The notes beneath the pieces were generated by a model. That model was not told where the DNA came from. It worked only from the letters and a program-made list of their open reading frames with translations, and searched no databases. From NCBI GenBank assembly GCA_019914945.1, contig CM034099.1, forward strand, positions 5,580,001-5,644,000: a DNA stretch of 64,000 bases. The letters are read 5' to 3'. The DNA comes from Typha latifolia. Taxonomy: Eukaryota > Streptophyta > Magnoliopsida > Poales > Typhaceae. Position numbers and translations under genes: made by a program. Shown piece by piece: positions 36,470-51,800 of this stretch (the stretch's first letter is position 1; the number at the start of each line of letters is the position of its first letter).

Positions 36470-36741
36470 CGAGAGCCTGCTAACGTGTGAGCCTGGAAGA
36501 AGGCGCAGTGTGTGAGGCGCTTAGCGTTGGAGTCTACGCATGTCGTCGTGCTAACATCGCTAGCTCCTGATAAGAATGTGCTCATCATCGGTGCCGGACC
36601 GATAGGATTAGTCACAATGCTTGCAGCGCGCGCTTTCGGTTCTCCGACGATCACCGTTGTCGATGTGGGCGACCATCGTCTATCCGTTTGCAAAATCTCT
36701 CGGCACAGACGCCATTGTTAAGAGTCTCCACCAGCTTGCAG
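36470..36741 (+). pseudogene. Sorbitol (L-iditol) dehydrogenase fragment, frameshifted
   Basis: Translated pieces match the middle of plant sorbitol dehydrogenase, a zinc medium-chain dehydrogenase. Pieces seen are SLEEGAVCEALSVGVYACRR in one frame, APDKNVLIIGAGPIGLVTML with the nucleotide-binding GxGxxG in another, and AKSLGTDAIVKSLHQLA in a third. At least two frame changes separate them, and the zinc-site N-terminus and the C-terminus are absent. It ends at a former GT splice donor near 36742, so it looks like one exon of a duplicated gene rather than a retrocopy. Confidence 0.85.
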
Positions 36742-37740
36742 GTAATTTTCTTTTTTTAATGTGTACTGCTATATGATCTATGTTTCATTCTTTAATCTCT
36801 CTTGCCAGTGGAGTTGTGCAAACCAAACAGCTCTCCAAGTTAAATAGATTTTCTAATTCCAGTAGTTATGGTCATGAACTAAGAAGATTTTTCCTACTCT
36901 TCTCTAGTTTGTTCTCAGAACTAAAACTACAGAAGTACTCTAAACGTAGCTCAGATGGTGGATGCTTTCCCCTTGTAGAAGAGTAAAAGATACAGAAGCA
37001 TCAATGTAGTATTTCTTATTGAATAATAACCATGGAACTGGTATGCTACTATTCCTTGTAGAAGGTTTGACACTCAATAGGATTCAAAGGTAGCTTTTTA
37101 TTCATACCAGGTGGCCTCTTACTTTCTAACCGATCTTAATGGCGGCGTGGAGGATTTTTCGAATGGATTTATCTTCCATCCTCCACATACCAAGTCCAAT
37201 AATGGGCATTTTAAACTCACTACTTAGTGTGATCTCCTTTGCTGTCTCAGCTCCTTGAGATGATCAATAAGATCTTAAGAGCATGATTATCTACTTCTAA
37301 CTTGTCATATATATAGAAAGAGAGGAATCGAAGTCAAGTACATATCTCATTCAAGCAGCTTCCTAAATCCTACTACGATTACTACTACTGCTGGGTATAA
37401 CTCACTCTTTGCCATATATCTATATAAAGCAACAATATCACACTATCAAGAAAGCTATGGTTAGGCTGATTTAAATATCCGATCTAAATATTCATTTCAG
37501 GATCAAAGAAAAATACTGAATTAATTAATATTTTAAAAAATACTTATTAGTTCAAAATTTTTAATAAAACTATAATAAATTAGACATCATTTAGTAATAA
37601 ATTTGAAGATAAGCTTATTCTGATAAAAATAAATTGGAACTCAAAAAATCTCTAGCAACTTAGGAAACAGGTGGCAATTTTTTTTAAAAAAAAATGCAAA
37701 CTCCTACTATATACTAAGTAAAAAAAATATAAACCGCACC
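36742..37740. other. Intergenic region
   Basis: AT-rich DNA downstream of the dehydrogenase remnant, with an A/T-rich stretch at about 37670-37730 just before the leader of the RRM gene. No gene seen. Confidence 0.5.
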
Positions 37741-38833
37741 CGCAGTCTCTCTTTCATCTCGGTCGATTCTCCCTCACTGTCTTCATCGATCCATATCTCT
37801 ACAACTCTTCATCTTCAGTTTTCAGCCGCCGCCTCTATACAGCTCCGACGACTCTCCCCCCTTCACCCGCCGGTCGCGGCCTCCAAAAAGGGTCTTCTTC
37901 TTATCCCCGATATCCATATCTTATTTTCCATTTTAGAACATTTGATCTTCTTGTTCCTGTCCTTGATTGTTTTGTTCTTATTTTTTAAACCTTTCTTGGT
38001 CGACTTCTCTGTGATCCTACTGAGAACTAGGTAGATTCTTGCTTAAGCATGAGTAATTTGTTCCTTTTTTGGTGCTTCGGTGATTTGGGTCATGTTCAAA
38101 AGTTTCGAGTGTTGACTGGTTATCGGAATGACTGGTTTTGGAGGCATACTATTCACGGTTGGATTTGTCATATTGTTTCGATTGGATTTTGGTACCTTGT
38201 TTATCTTGTGTGCGATGAATTGTGTACACGTTACAATTCCAGTATTTCTTCTCTCTTTTTCTTTCGCTCTACTTGCCATTTTGTTATTTTTGTGGCAGCA
38301 TGACCATAATTGTTTTACGTAAATGCCTCTCTATTTTGCTCCCAGCTCGCGTTTTTGCCCCTTTTTCTCTTCGATTTTTCCGTGCCTTTTTTTTTTTGGG
38401 TGTGTGGATTTGGATTGTCTCTTCCACTTTTTGTTCCAGAGCCCTGTATCTTTCTTTTTGATGTTACCGAATTATCTGTCTTTCACTTGATTCGCTTCTG
38501 ATGGGGTTTTCTAGCTTTTCTTAACCATAGTTTTTTTGGCTTGTGATCTAAACCTTTTCACTAGATTTAAACTCAGCATCGATTGGTCTTACCATATTCT
38601 CTGCTGTTTCGAGAGAAAATTTGGGTTTCTCCAGTAAGAATAAAGATTCTGGAAGTTTGTACAAGGGTTTTATTCGATGCAACCAAGATCAAGCTTGCTA
38701 CGCGACTAGTTTTGATCAACAGAGAGCATGCTAATTTAATGTAGTTGTTCTTTCAATTAGTTTACCTCACATTTGATGGAGCTTATGTTGGTTTGTATCC
38801 GTATGAACCTCAAAACTCCAATTTGGACAAAAG
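37740..38833 (+). promoter_or_regulatory. Probable 5' UTR region (with intron) of the RRM gene
   Basis: A CT-rich leader-like stretch at about 37740-37880 is preceded by an ATATAAAC motif near 37728. It lies 1 kb before the coding start, and the T-rich DNA between looks like a leader intron. Exact exon ends were not fixed. Short frames at 38049-38501 are not convincing. Confidence 0.4.
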
Positions 38834-40464
38834 ATGGCGCATTTGCTCAGTAGGTTGCGGTTCATTCAATCACCACTTCGTCCTCACCTTCGTTTCCTCT
38901 GCGATTCTTCTTCTTATTCGTCACCTCCATCGAATTCCAAGCTCTTTGTTGGAGGTTTGTTTCCTCACTTGCATTTCCCACTTGCAGAAACAAAGCTCCC
39001 AAGGTGCTTTATATGATCGCTTCTTGGTTTGTTCTTTAATGGTTACTAAGGTCTTTCGTGGTCGGTGGACGAGAAGTCTCTTAAGGATGCCTTCTCTATG
39101 TTCGGAGAGGTCACTGAAGGTGCTATTCTATTTTCGATTGTCGCTTATCTTATTTTGAGTCAGTATTTATTTGGTTTTAATGTGTTTAATATGGCGTGGG
39201 CATCTTGTTTTTTCAATCTTTGGTTGGTTGGAAATTCTAACATTTGGCATGTTGGAGCAACAGATGAGGTGTTTGTGGAATTGCTTCACAAATGCCAGTT
39301 AGTTGATAGGTGGTGCTAAACACCTAATTGGAAGTTTGGAACAAATTTAAGGATGTTATGATATTTAGTGTTTAAAGTTTGTTTAAATTTTACTACTTGT
39401 TGGATCTGTGTTAAGGTTTTCAAATAGATTGTTAGGTCCAGTAGTGTGAAAAAGTATTTATTCTGTATTGGAAATATGTTATAACTGTTTGCCTGTGTAT
39501 TTTGGGTTTTTTAGTCAAAATCCTAGTGTTTTCTTTTGAGAGTTTTGTTTTTGATGGTTTTATTTATTTCTTTGTCTTTCTACATACAAGTACTTATTAC
39601 AGTGGCCTTTGGTCAGTGATAATTCATCAGGTGCACATGGTCCGTCTGCGTGTGAACTAAAGGAGAATTTTAGGAACTCTAGAGAATATCATTTCGATTC
39701 AATAAACCATCAAAAAGTTTAGGACAACCTTATCATGTTTATGACCTACTAAATGATAGAAAAAAGTATGAAACCTTCCACTGCTGGATTATATAAGGAT
39801 CTTTTCTCACCACTTTCTAGTGGAAACCTTTGGAAGTAATTCCGTGGTCACACCTAATAGTTCACATGAAAAGAAATTTGAACGAAGATTTAAGATATCG
39901 AGGAATACACTAATGAAACCTATGAAGTTTGTTGACCTTCCGTGTTTTCTGGTGCTGAGTTTGTACTATTTCTATCCTTAGAATATGTAAAACTTGGTTG
40001 CATATTGTTAATTATGTTCTTATTAGGACTCTTGTTTGATAGATTCCATATGCTTGAATATTTATATTTTGCGTACAATTTCATGTGGATGCTCTTGCTT
40101 GTCTTAGTGAGAATCATGTATGACAAAAACTCTGGGCGGTCAAGAGGCTTTGGTTTTGTCCACTTTTCAAGTGATCATGAAGCTAAAAGTGCCAAAGGTG
40201 CCATGGATGGAAAGGTAAAAAAAAATTATAGTGGGTATAGTTGGTTGATCTTGTTCATTGGAGAATATATTGGTATCTTGAAACAAATGAGCAGACATGG
40301 CAGTGAGTTCTAAACTTCATTTTATTTTGCAGGCATTATTAGGTCGGCCTCTCAGGATAAGTTATGCTCTTGAAAAGGTTCGTGGTGGACCAGTTGTAGT
40401 TCCTCGGATTTCAATAGTAGGAGAATCTAATAGTTTAGACTCTGGTCCTGTTGTTGACAAATGA
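38834..40464 (+). CDS. Small single-RRM RNA-binding protein, probably mitochondrial
   Basis: Exons 38834-38954, 39051-39119, 40108-40214 and 40333-40464 give 142 residues. Residues 1-35 are rich in Arg, Ser and Leu with no acidic residue before Asp24, a good mitochondrial presequence. One RRM follows at about 36-113, with RNP2 KLFVGGL (36-42) and RNP1 RGFGFVHF (76-83). The short tail is not glycine-rich. It resembles the mitochondrial glycine-rich RNA-binding/ORRM group, whose members assist organelle RNA editing and cold responses; the exact relative is not certain. Junction codons and phases are consistent throughout. Confidence 0.93.
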
Positions 40465-43400
40465 TTTTGGCACTTTATAATTATCTCTTGTTACCTTCTG
40501 AAGCAAAAGACCTCAGCATTCATTCAGAAATTTAGTTATTAGTTGATATAAAATGAAGTTTCTTGATGATAAATTTGAAGAATCTAGTCATAGAAACTTG
40601 TGAAGAACTCAGGTAAATGGAAGAAGCCATTAGTGGACTTTAGTTCTCCATTGTTTTTTGATATTATTCACATGGCTTAAATCCTTATGTTTGAAGAGTA
40701 TATCTCTTTTAATTCCATAATTGTTGATCTAAGATAATAGTCTTGTTACTTTAAAACTGGTTCCTTTGGAAATCAGATATTACTAAACAACTAACAACAG
40801 AGAACCGGAATTTGCATGGGAGCATTCTTTGTAGAGACATTGCATTCGCCACATTCTTTTCTATATCATTGATCATGTATGTCATGTAATCATGATCGCA
40901 CATACATTTCTTATTCGACTTTGATAGTATGTAACATTGGAACTTGATAATACATAACTAATATTACCCTCAAAGAATTTGCTCAACATATTTTACCAAC
41001 TTGATTATCTGTCTTGAAACTACTATGGTCATGGACTTATGCTGTTGCATCTTCTACAAATTGCATGCCCTTGTAATCGTAATAATGAGCACAAATGAGA
41101 AAATATAGAAAACCCACAAGTGATCCACTTTTCCAATATTAATGCCATTGTCTAGCCAAGCTGTTTTACCATCTTTGCTAGTGATATTGTTGATGACAAT
41201 AACAAGTAGTTTGTGATAGCTTGATTGCAGTAGAAAACTGCTTTTGTGATTCTCCTAATCATAGGGACCAAAATCCAGTCATAGACTGACTAACAATGTT
41301 AGTGCAAGGTAGGATGTGGCTCTGACGGAAAATGGAGGGATTTGAAAATGTGAACCAAGATAGCAAACCATCTCTTAGTACTGCAGTATTGGGAAGTTCC
41401 ACTGTTGAGTCACCACCATGAAGAATATGATGGCAGAAAACCATATAGGAATGGTCCTGATTAAGCATGTAACATCCTGAATCTGCTGGACACTGGATAG
41501 CCTCCATGTGTTTTTAGGAGGACCATGAGAATCCTGACAATGAATAATATGAGCAACTTATCCAATGATTGGAATATTTGATTCTTTATATTTTGTTTCT
41601 ATATATATATGTTCACTGTGAACATATTTGAAGTACGTTCAGGTATTTCACATTCTAAAATGTACACCTCTACTATGGCGCCGCATGGATATTTATGGTC
41701 TAATCCAACTTCAGCCCTCTTTTTGTGGAATGCATGTTGAAAGAAGATTTATACAGAAAGCCTAGAAATATAATTATGTAATTGAAGGGTTTTGAAACAA
41801 GTTAGTCTACTTTAACTGTGTTTATTCACTAATTAACATCAATACTGAGTAGAAGGGCGACATTGTCAATCAAATTTATATCAAGGTTAGCATATTGCAG
41901 TCGACACCATCACCCTCTTCTTTCAGATTTTTTTTTTTTAGTCTGAATTGTTCTTAACATATTTGAGTAGCAGACGTTGATTAGTGAATTGTGCCTCATG
42001 TCAAATTCAGAAGATATCTTGTCATATGGTTGATTATTTTGATAACTTGGTTTCAAGTACCTCTCATATCATCTGCTAGATCAGCAAGCATGTTATTTTG
42101 TATAGATCTTTTTATCTAATGTAACATGAAGTGCAAAACATAGCATGGAGGCTGCTCAGGTTTGTATCACATATCTGAGCATCCTCCTGGTTAGTGGAGT
42201 AAGTTGGGACAAGTTTTGATTCTGTGTTAATTTATCTTCGCTATAAATCTTCATGCAATTCTGTGTTATATTATTTGACATATACATTGAGGATTTAGCA
42301 TCAGCCATGACAATTTATTAAGCATGGATACAAATACCTGAATATAATTGTGATACCTATTTTTTATTTATTTTTACTAGAAGATTTCTCTGAGGGATAC
42401 AAGATGGTGCTAGTTACTTTAATTGAATCTGTAAAGAGTGACATGTTTAAAAAGATTGATATAATAGTATAAATATTGATATTTGCTTTTCTTTTTTCAC
42501 TTTATTTCGACAACATTTTTTTGGTAAGGTTGTAGGCATTCAGTCACAATGTCCAATTGGTGTAGGATCATATCTAGGACTGAATTGCAAACTTAGTCGG
42601 AGATTGAAGATGCCTTGATTCCTAGAAGGGCTATATAGCAGTGACTCTTGTCGCAGTACATCATCAGGATGTGGAAGATTGAGCTTTCTCTTCCTGATTG
42701 AGGCAACAAAAACTTGGGCAATGCCGGAAAAGGTGCTTTCTTTTGGAGGCACATGAATATATAGACTAGTGCCTAGGAAGAAGAAGATAAATGGGAAGGA
42801 TCATGAAGGCGGTGGGGATGCTGAAACCTACCGGCCAACTAATGCTATCCTGAATATAGACGATGACTGTAAGGGAAACCTTGTGGCGCATGTGGTGGCA
42901 TAGTACCAGTTGAAATAGCTGTTTAGTTGCTCATCTGATCAAATTGGTTCATTCTTAAGTGCAAGCTGCATGTCCTAGCACCGCTGGAGTCAAGAATCAA
43001 GAATACTAAGGATAGGTAAAGAACACTTAGTTGCTGCTTTGATGGACCAATGCAGTTCCCAGCTTGCTGGTCTAACTGGCTACATATCGGTGGCTTCAGA
43101 TGAGGAACTGATGCAGATAAGGTGATGGCCATCATTCCCTCCTGAGCATAACCATAATGAGAAATGAATGTTAGGCAAGACATTGCTCATCTGCAAACCA
43201 AATGATATATGTTATGTGCACCATGAACCTCCTTTATCTGAGTCAGCATAGTTGTCAAATTGGGATGCTAGATAAGCTTATCTTGGAAGTTGGGTTTAAT
43301 GGGAAGTTTAACATGACAGATAGTATGCTTTTGTTTCAACTTTCAATGCATGTTTATTTGCATATTTTTTAAGATTTTTGTTAGCTTGCTGTGGCACTTG

Positions 43401-44978
43401 GGTTTATATCGATTTTAATAGCTTAAGCTTTTAGAGCAAAGTTAGATATCATAGGTTTGAATTCTATTATACTCAATTTTTTTGTCTGAAAATATAAAAT
43501 TCTGTATATTTAAAATTAAATCTATTTTCTTGGCTCATCAAAATATCTCACTTAATAAGTGAAGCACGGAAAGAGTGTTAGAACTTAGAAGATAAAATAT
43601 AAATATTATCATTCTTTTAACAATTTAAAGTTTTTAGAGCAGTTGATTAATTAAAGCTTTTGGAACAGTTGCATAGTTAATATATACATGGCTTCTTCAG
43701 GTTGGTGGAGTGCTCTATGTTTGAAATCTCTACCCAAATAAAGCATCTTAGATAAACAAGTGGTACAAAAGTTGGTAGTTCCTGCTGAAGTGTTAGTCAA
43801 GTTTGTTGCTTTCAGCTCCCCCATGTTGAAATGATACAATAGAATACACAATCAAATTTGCAGTCAATCCATATGTAGTTACCTTCTCTAATGTCTCATT
43901 CCCTGAAAAAAAAGAAGAAACAAGTATGATAGACTCATAAATCAAGTTATCATTCGAATAATAACTAGATTATGATTTCTATTCATATGAATTATTTGAC
44001 AACCAGATGGGTCTGGTCTCTGGTGTTGGCATTTATGCAATGCAGTGGCTAAACTACTCTGTTTAATGACCACTACTACATCCAATTAGTACTTTTTTTT
44101 CTGGTGAAAATAATATTGTAGTAGAATCTCCTGATGGTATGTATGAGAGATTAAAACGCAATTGCAGGAAGGCTTTATTTATGAAGACACTTGAGTGTCT
44201 AATGGTAGAATGGTAGATCCACCTTTACCACGACATTGACTTAGATTTGATGTCAATCTGATGTGCAACCGTTGTTCTATGCATTCTACCAACTAGATGA
44301 ATGAAGTCAAAAGGATAAACATACACATTAATAGCTAGAAAAATCCTAATGCATGTTAAGCTGCATATCTTGTGATATATTTTATGAGCTCTTGTCTTGA
44401 TATTTCTATTTAGGTCAACCCTTACATTTTACTTTTAATGCTTTCAGAAATATTCTAAACTAATTTTATCCTAACACTAGGTAACAAAATAAAAATTATT
44501 ATATTCTTTTGAGAAATAAAAATACACCTCATTCCACTTTCAAATCTAGTTCTCTATGTTTTTAATTCTAACCTATAAAAATTTATTCAATTGTACAAAA
44601 TTCATTTGTATCTATAGTTATGTTAACTATCTATATGAGTAGTAATAATTAAGAAATGTTTTTGAGGTAATTTAAGTAAAATAAAGAAGTGGAATGATAA
44701 ATATCCATATAGGAAAGTACTAACGTGTGAATAATGGTAAGTAAAATATATAGTACATTTTTAAATAATTTTTCACAGAAAATATATATATGTCCATTAG
44801 ATAAATTTGATATAAATAGATATTTAGTATGAGCAAATTAGATCCCAACCCAAGATCATTAAACTCATTAATCACGTGGTTATCTGGTATAATTAATCTC
44901 ACGTGCCAAGCAGCTGCCTCGAGGACATAAAGGTAAGTTAACCAACAGGCGCAATTCCATTCCCATCAATATATCATA
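40465..44978. other. Long intergenic region, no recognised gene
   Basis: About 4.5 kb. The first part is 3' UTR of the RRM gene. A 21-bp palindrome lies at 41607-41627. The stretch 42540-43240 is less AT-rich and has minus-strand open frames (42540-42752, 42923-43183) that match nothing I know. The rest is AT-rich with no transposon ends identified. Confidence 0.5.
41607..41627. repeat. Perfect 21-bp palindrome
   Basis: Arms ATATGTTCAC and GTGAACATAT around a single T, preceded by a short TA run. Confidence 0.85.
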
Positions 44979-44986
44979 AAACCCTA
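44979..44986 (+). promoter_or_regulatory. Telo-box of RPS13
   Basis: AAACCCTA about 90 bp before the ATG, as usual for plant ribosomal protein genes. Confidence 0.6.
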
Positions 44987-45038
44987 GCCTCTTCTCGTCT
45001 AGGTTTACCTCCACGCTCCAAAACCGCTCCAGAGAGCT

Positions 45039-45063
45039 GCCGCCGCCGCCGCCGCCGCCGCCG
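45039..45063 (+). repeat. (GCC)8 run in the RPS13 leader
   Basis: Eight GCC units directly before the ATG at 45069. Being so close to the start codon, length change could affect translation. Confidence 0.9.
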
Positions 45064-45068
45064 TCGCA

Positions 45069-47307
<2,239 letters not shown>

Positions 47308-48837
47308 AAGTTAGCAGTTGATTAATTAGCATTTGAAGTTCACTAGAATTTTTTAAGTTCTTGATCATATTGGAGAAGTCAAAAACGTCTCTATTTTATT
47401 TCATCTGTTAAACTCGAGTGCAACCCGTTGGATGTTTCAAAGTTGATTCCATTTATGTCATGCGCATGTAAGCAGTAGTAACGAATATGATACTATTCAG
47501 ATAATTTGAGATGCGAGAGACAAGTCAAATTTCATGTTTTCTATTTGGTCACTAAAATTTTAATGATGCTTCAAGCAAAACATTGGCATTACAGCTGAAG
47601 TGTATTTGACGTGACATGTACACTAACCAACAAAGAAGTATAATCGTCAGAGCTCATAACAGGAGATCGACAATGGCCGACTAGATATGTTCTGCAACTT
47701 GTAACTTTGTCATAACATAAATGGTTGGTGTGCTTTGTTGTTATGTTAGAAGATGGTCTGATGATTGGTGTGCTTTGTTGTTATGTTAGAAGATGGTCTG
47801 ATGAAACGATCGACTATAGTGAATTAACTCTCTCCTTTTAAGGAAAGAAGATAAAGAAAAAAACTGAGTTATTTTTTATAGGTAAAAAGAAACTGTTTTT
47901 TTTTTTTTAATTTTCTGTAATCGAACATTAAGAGTACAAAAATTATGGAAGTAATTATTATTATTATTATTGACATTTTAGCAATCAAACACCCCTAGTA
48001 ATTTGTTCATATGACTTAATTGTCTCTTTGTTACAATTATGGTTTATAGTCTCTAATAGTCGTGCAGAAACATGCATAGCTCGAACAGAAGCACTTGTGA
48101 ACTTGAGTTATTCTGCTGTCAATGGCAGTTCTGTTTCCTTTTTATTAATTTGTAATGTTAGAGAAAGAAGAAAGTAAACAAAATTAACAAAGACCACCAA
48201 CTTGAAACTTGGTGGGAGTCTGAATTAATAGGAGGAAACAAAGCCACGTGGTGGTTTCAGCTTCCTCCCTGCCCTCACACCTCAGAACACCATTCTAGGA
48301 TCATATAGTCTAATAGGGAACTACAAATCATGCCTCATGCAGACATCTTACTCTTTCAGATATACACAACGAAGCTTCCAAGAGATCTACAATGCCTTTC
48401 ATAATCCCCAATTATCTAAGCATAATGCGAGCCAAAGATATCAAGTAAAAAAAAAAGAAAAAATTAACATAGATCTGAAACAGCATTTATTAGGTAATGC
48501 GAGCAGTATTCGAGCTCGAAGAAATCAAGTAAACTATTTAATAATTACAACAGGAAACTGTGTTGAACTAGCCAAAGAGATGGCTTACACTAGTAAGAAG
48601 AGTTTTCTTTTACAAGACCGTAAGAATGCAACAAATAATAAAATAAAATAAAATAAAATAAAGGGGGAATACAGTGGATATCATGTTCTAAGACCTTCGG
48701 GCACCGTCGTCAGATTTTTACAAACCCAAATCTTTAAACTGGAGGGACGGGAGACGACGCTCTTTGTTTTTTTTTTATATATTTTGAGAAAATGGAGATG
48801 CTCTGATCATTTCGTACTTGGATAGCAGCTTACCCAT
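47308..48837. other. Region between convergent RPS13 and CNL genes
   Basis: Holds both 3' UTRs, a 40-bp tandem duplication (47721-47800), a short ATT run at 47953-47971 and an AAAAT run near 48639-48662. No gene. Confidence 0.6.
47721..47800 (+). repeat. Perfect-length 40-bp tandem duplication
   Basis: Positions 47721-47760 and 47761-47800 are adjacent copies differing at one base (ATGG versus ATGA at the start). It appears very recent. Confidence 0.95.
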
Positions 48838-51800
48838 TTAACTCTCGTTCGAATGCAGTAAAGGTTGTTCGAACATTGGGTCCGGAGAGTCTTCTCGCGC
48901 TGTTGCTGCATCTTCCGTCTCTCCAGCAACTACACGGCATTGCCTCCGTCGATAATAAGTAGCACCGGCTATTCGCACCATATGATATGTATCACTATCA
49001 GGGGCAACCTCTAACCATTCAGGCAAGGCTGTCAAATTAGGACAACCATATATTGTAACAATACGTAAGGATGGAGCTATCAGACTTCCATTCCTATCAA
49101 GGTCAGGCTCTAACCATTCCTTCCAGGCTGTCAAATTAGGACACTCGCTTATTTCAAGAAATTTCAACGAGGGAAATATGACTCCTCCTCCTCTTCGGTC
49201 CCCATAAAACTCGCTTCCGATTTGCTTTAAACAAGGCATCTCCCCAATCTCTAGATTCTCGAGGCGCGGCAACTTGCCCAATGGCGGAAGGAATTCGCAC
49301 CTCTTTATGTCACTAAGATAAAGCCGTATTAAATTTTCATACCTGGATAGCAGCTCTATCCTCGTCATCCAACTTGGGAACCTGGTGCCATCATAGGATT
49401 CCATGCTCAGCTCCTCTATATAAGGAGGAGGTTGTAGACTATCAAGCACATGGTTCTTTATTGTGTCTTCATCTGTCGGCGAAGGCGCTGCCTCCTCTTC
49501 CTCCTCCTTGTCAGATGCAAATCTAGCACGACAACAACTTCTCACCAATGAGTTCATGCGGTCTATTATGTTACCTGACTTTCCTCTTTCCTCACTACCA
49601 TCAGGCTCTGAAATATCAGAATCAGAATCAACATCTTCCCATGTCAGCATTAGATGCCTCAGGCTCGTCTTTGCAATCAAGTTTGCCTTCTTAGCTTCCT
49701 CTGCATCTTTCACTTTTGCGAGACCAAAGATTATTAAAAAACCTCGGAGCATATTTAGTTGTTGAAGCTCAGCAATGGTACGTCCAGGCTCTGTGCCAAT
49801 AATGAACATTGGAATCTTCTCCAGTTTACTTAGCCTACCCAACCTAGAAAACTTAGCACATATTTTGACCTCATCAACCTCTAATATTCTGAGGTTAGTC
49901 AGCTTACTCATATCTCGAGGCAGCTTTCTAAGTTGATAGCAATCCGAGAGGTTCAAAACCTGCAAACTATGAAGGTTAGTTATAGCCTCGGGCAATGTTT
50001 CTATCAGACTATTTAACAAGTGGAGGAGTCTCAAGTGCTTTAGTCTGGGAATTGTGTTCTGTAACGCAGTGATCACTTCTTTGTCTTCTAACTTTTGTAG
50101 ATGTAGGACACGCAAGTATGGAAGGCCTGATAGTATCTCTATGTAGCATGCTTCAGGTATTGGGCTCACAGAAATGAACGAACGCAACTTCCTAGCTTTA
50201 GAAATTTGATTTATTATCCCCCTCCTTTCAGTTTCAGGAAGATGACCACCCAGATCAATTGACAGATACCGCCATTTCTCTGGCTCTCGTGTTAATTTGC
50301 CTTGGAATGCAAACTCAGGTCCCGCAATAAAGCAAGCAAGGTCATGGACCAGATCATGCATAGTGTATTCCACTATTTCTTCGCCAAAATCGTCAGAATA
50401 AATTACACCTGTCTCCTGAAAGAAAGATTGTCGTAGAAGAATCCTAAAATACCTACTGCCGATATCCTTCGGATGCATTTGCCTTCCAGCAGCTCCAGCC
50501 GATGAAATAAAGCCTTCAGTAATCCATAACTCTATCAACTCCTTCATAACAAACTCATAGTCCTTGGGGAACAAGGAGCAATACACAAAGCATTGCTTCA
50601 GATGAAATGGCAAATGTAAATAACTCAATCTTAGTGCCGGTAAGATGTGTACTCCATCCTCCTCTTTTATTTCCCAAATTTCACTGTCCCTAATTGCAAT
50701 CCACTCACTTTCCTCCTGTTTCGATCCCATGAGACCTCCCAGGGACTTCGCCGCTAATGGCAATCCGCCGCACTTCTCGACAATTTGTTTTCCTATAGCT
50801 TCCATCCAAGGAGTGGGTGGTGGACTCTCCTTTCTAAATGCTCTCTCACAAAACAAATTCCAACAATCATCAAACTCTAAACTCTCTAGCTCATGTGAAT
50901 ATTGAAGAGTACCTGTTACCCTTGCAACTTCATGGTCACGTGTCGTGACTATCACTTTGCTCCCCGATCCCCCGCAGCTGATCAAAGATTTTAACGCCTC
51001 CCACCCTAAATCCTGATCAGCCCGACTTAGATCACCGTCGTCCCAAACATCATCCAAAACAAGGAAAAATCTCTTCCCCCCGATTATTTTAACCAATTCT
51101 CTTTGCATGTTTTCAAGTTCCGAGAGGGGATAAGTTTCCTGTTTAACATTATGAATTATTTTCTTGATGACTTCACTTAGTTTGAAATTTTCTGAGACAC
51201 AGACCCAGATCAGTGGCTCGAACTGCTCGTTAATCCTCTCATCATTAAAGACCATTTTAGCAAGGGTTGTTTTCCCGACTCCTCCTAACCCGACTATCGG
51301 AAGGACAGACAATTGCTTATCGTTGTCCTTCTCAAGTAAAAAGGTCATAACCTTTTTCCTGTCATCATCTCTTCCAAAGAACTCATCTTCCTTACTGATA
51401 CGCGAGAAAGTTTCTCTCTCCCGGGAGGAGGTCACTTCCATGGTGACGGAAACCTCACTATTACTGGAAACTGGGAAATTAAATATTTTCTTCTTCTCCT
51501 CAATATCATTTAGCCTAGCATTAATTTCCTTAATCTTTTTGGCTATTTTGAAACGGAATGCAATTTGGTTTTTGGAGGAGAAGAAGTCATGTACCTCTGC
51601 GGTGATGGGACGATTGCTGCTGCTGCTTCGTCGGAGTACCTCAACTTGGACGTCGTCCAACACATCATCCGCATCGTAAGCCACGTCCTTGAGCTCCCAC
51701 AGCCATCTACGAACACGGTCATCAGTTTTAGCCCTTTGCTCAGCAGAATAGAGCACAACGTTGATATCTTCAAGTGTACTCTTCAACTTGTTAAGGTCTC

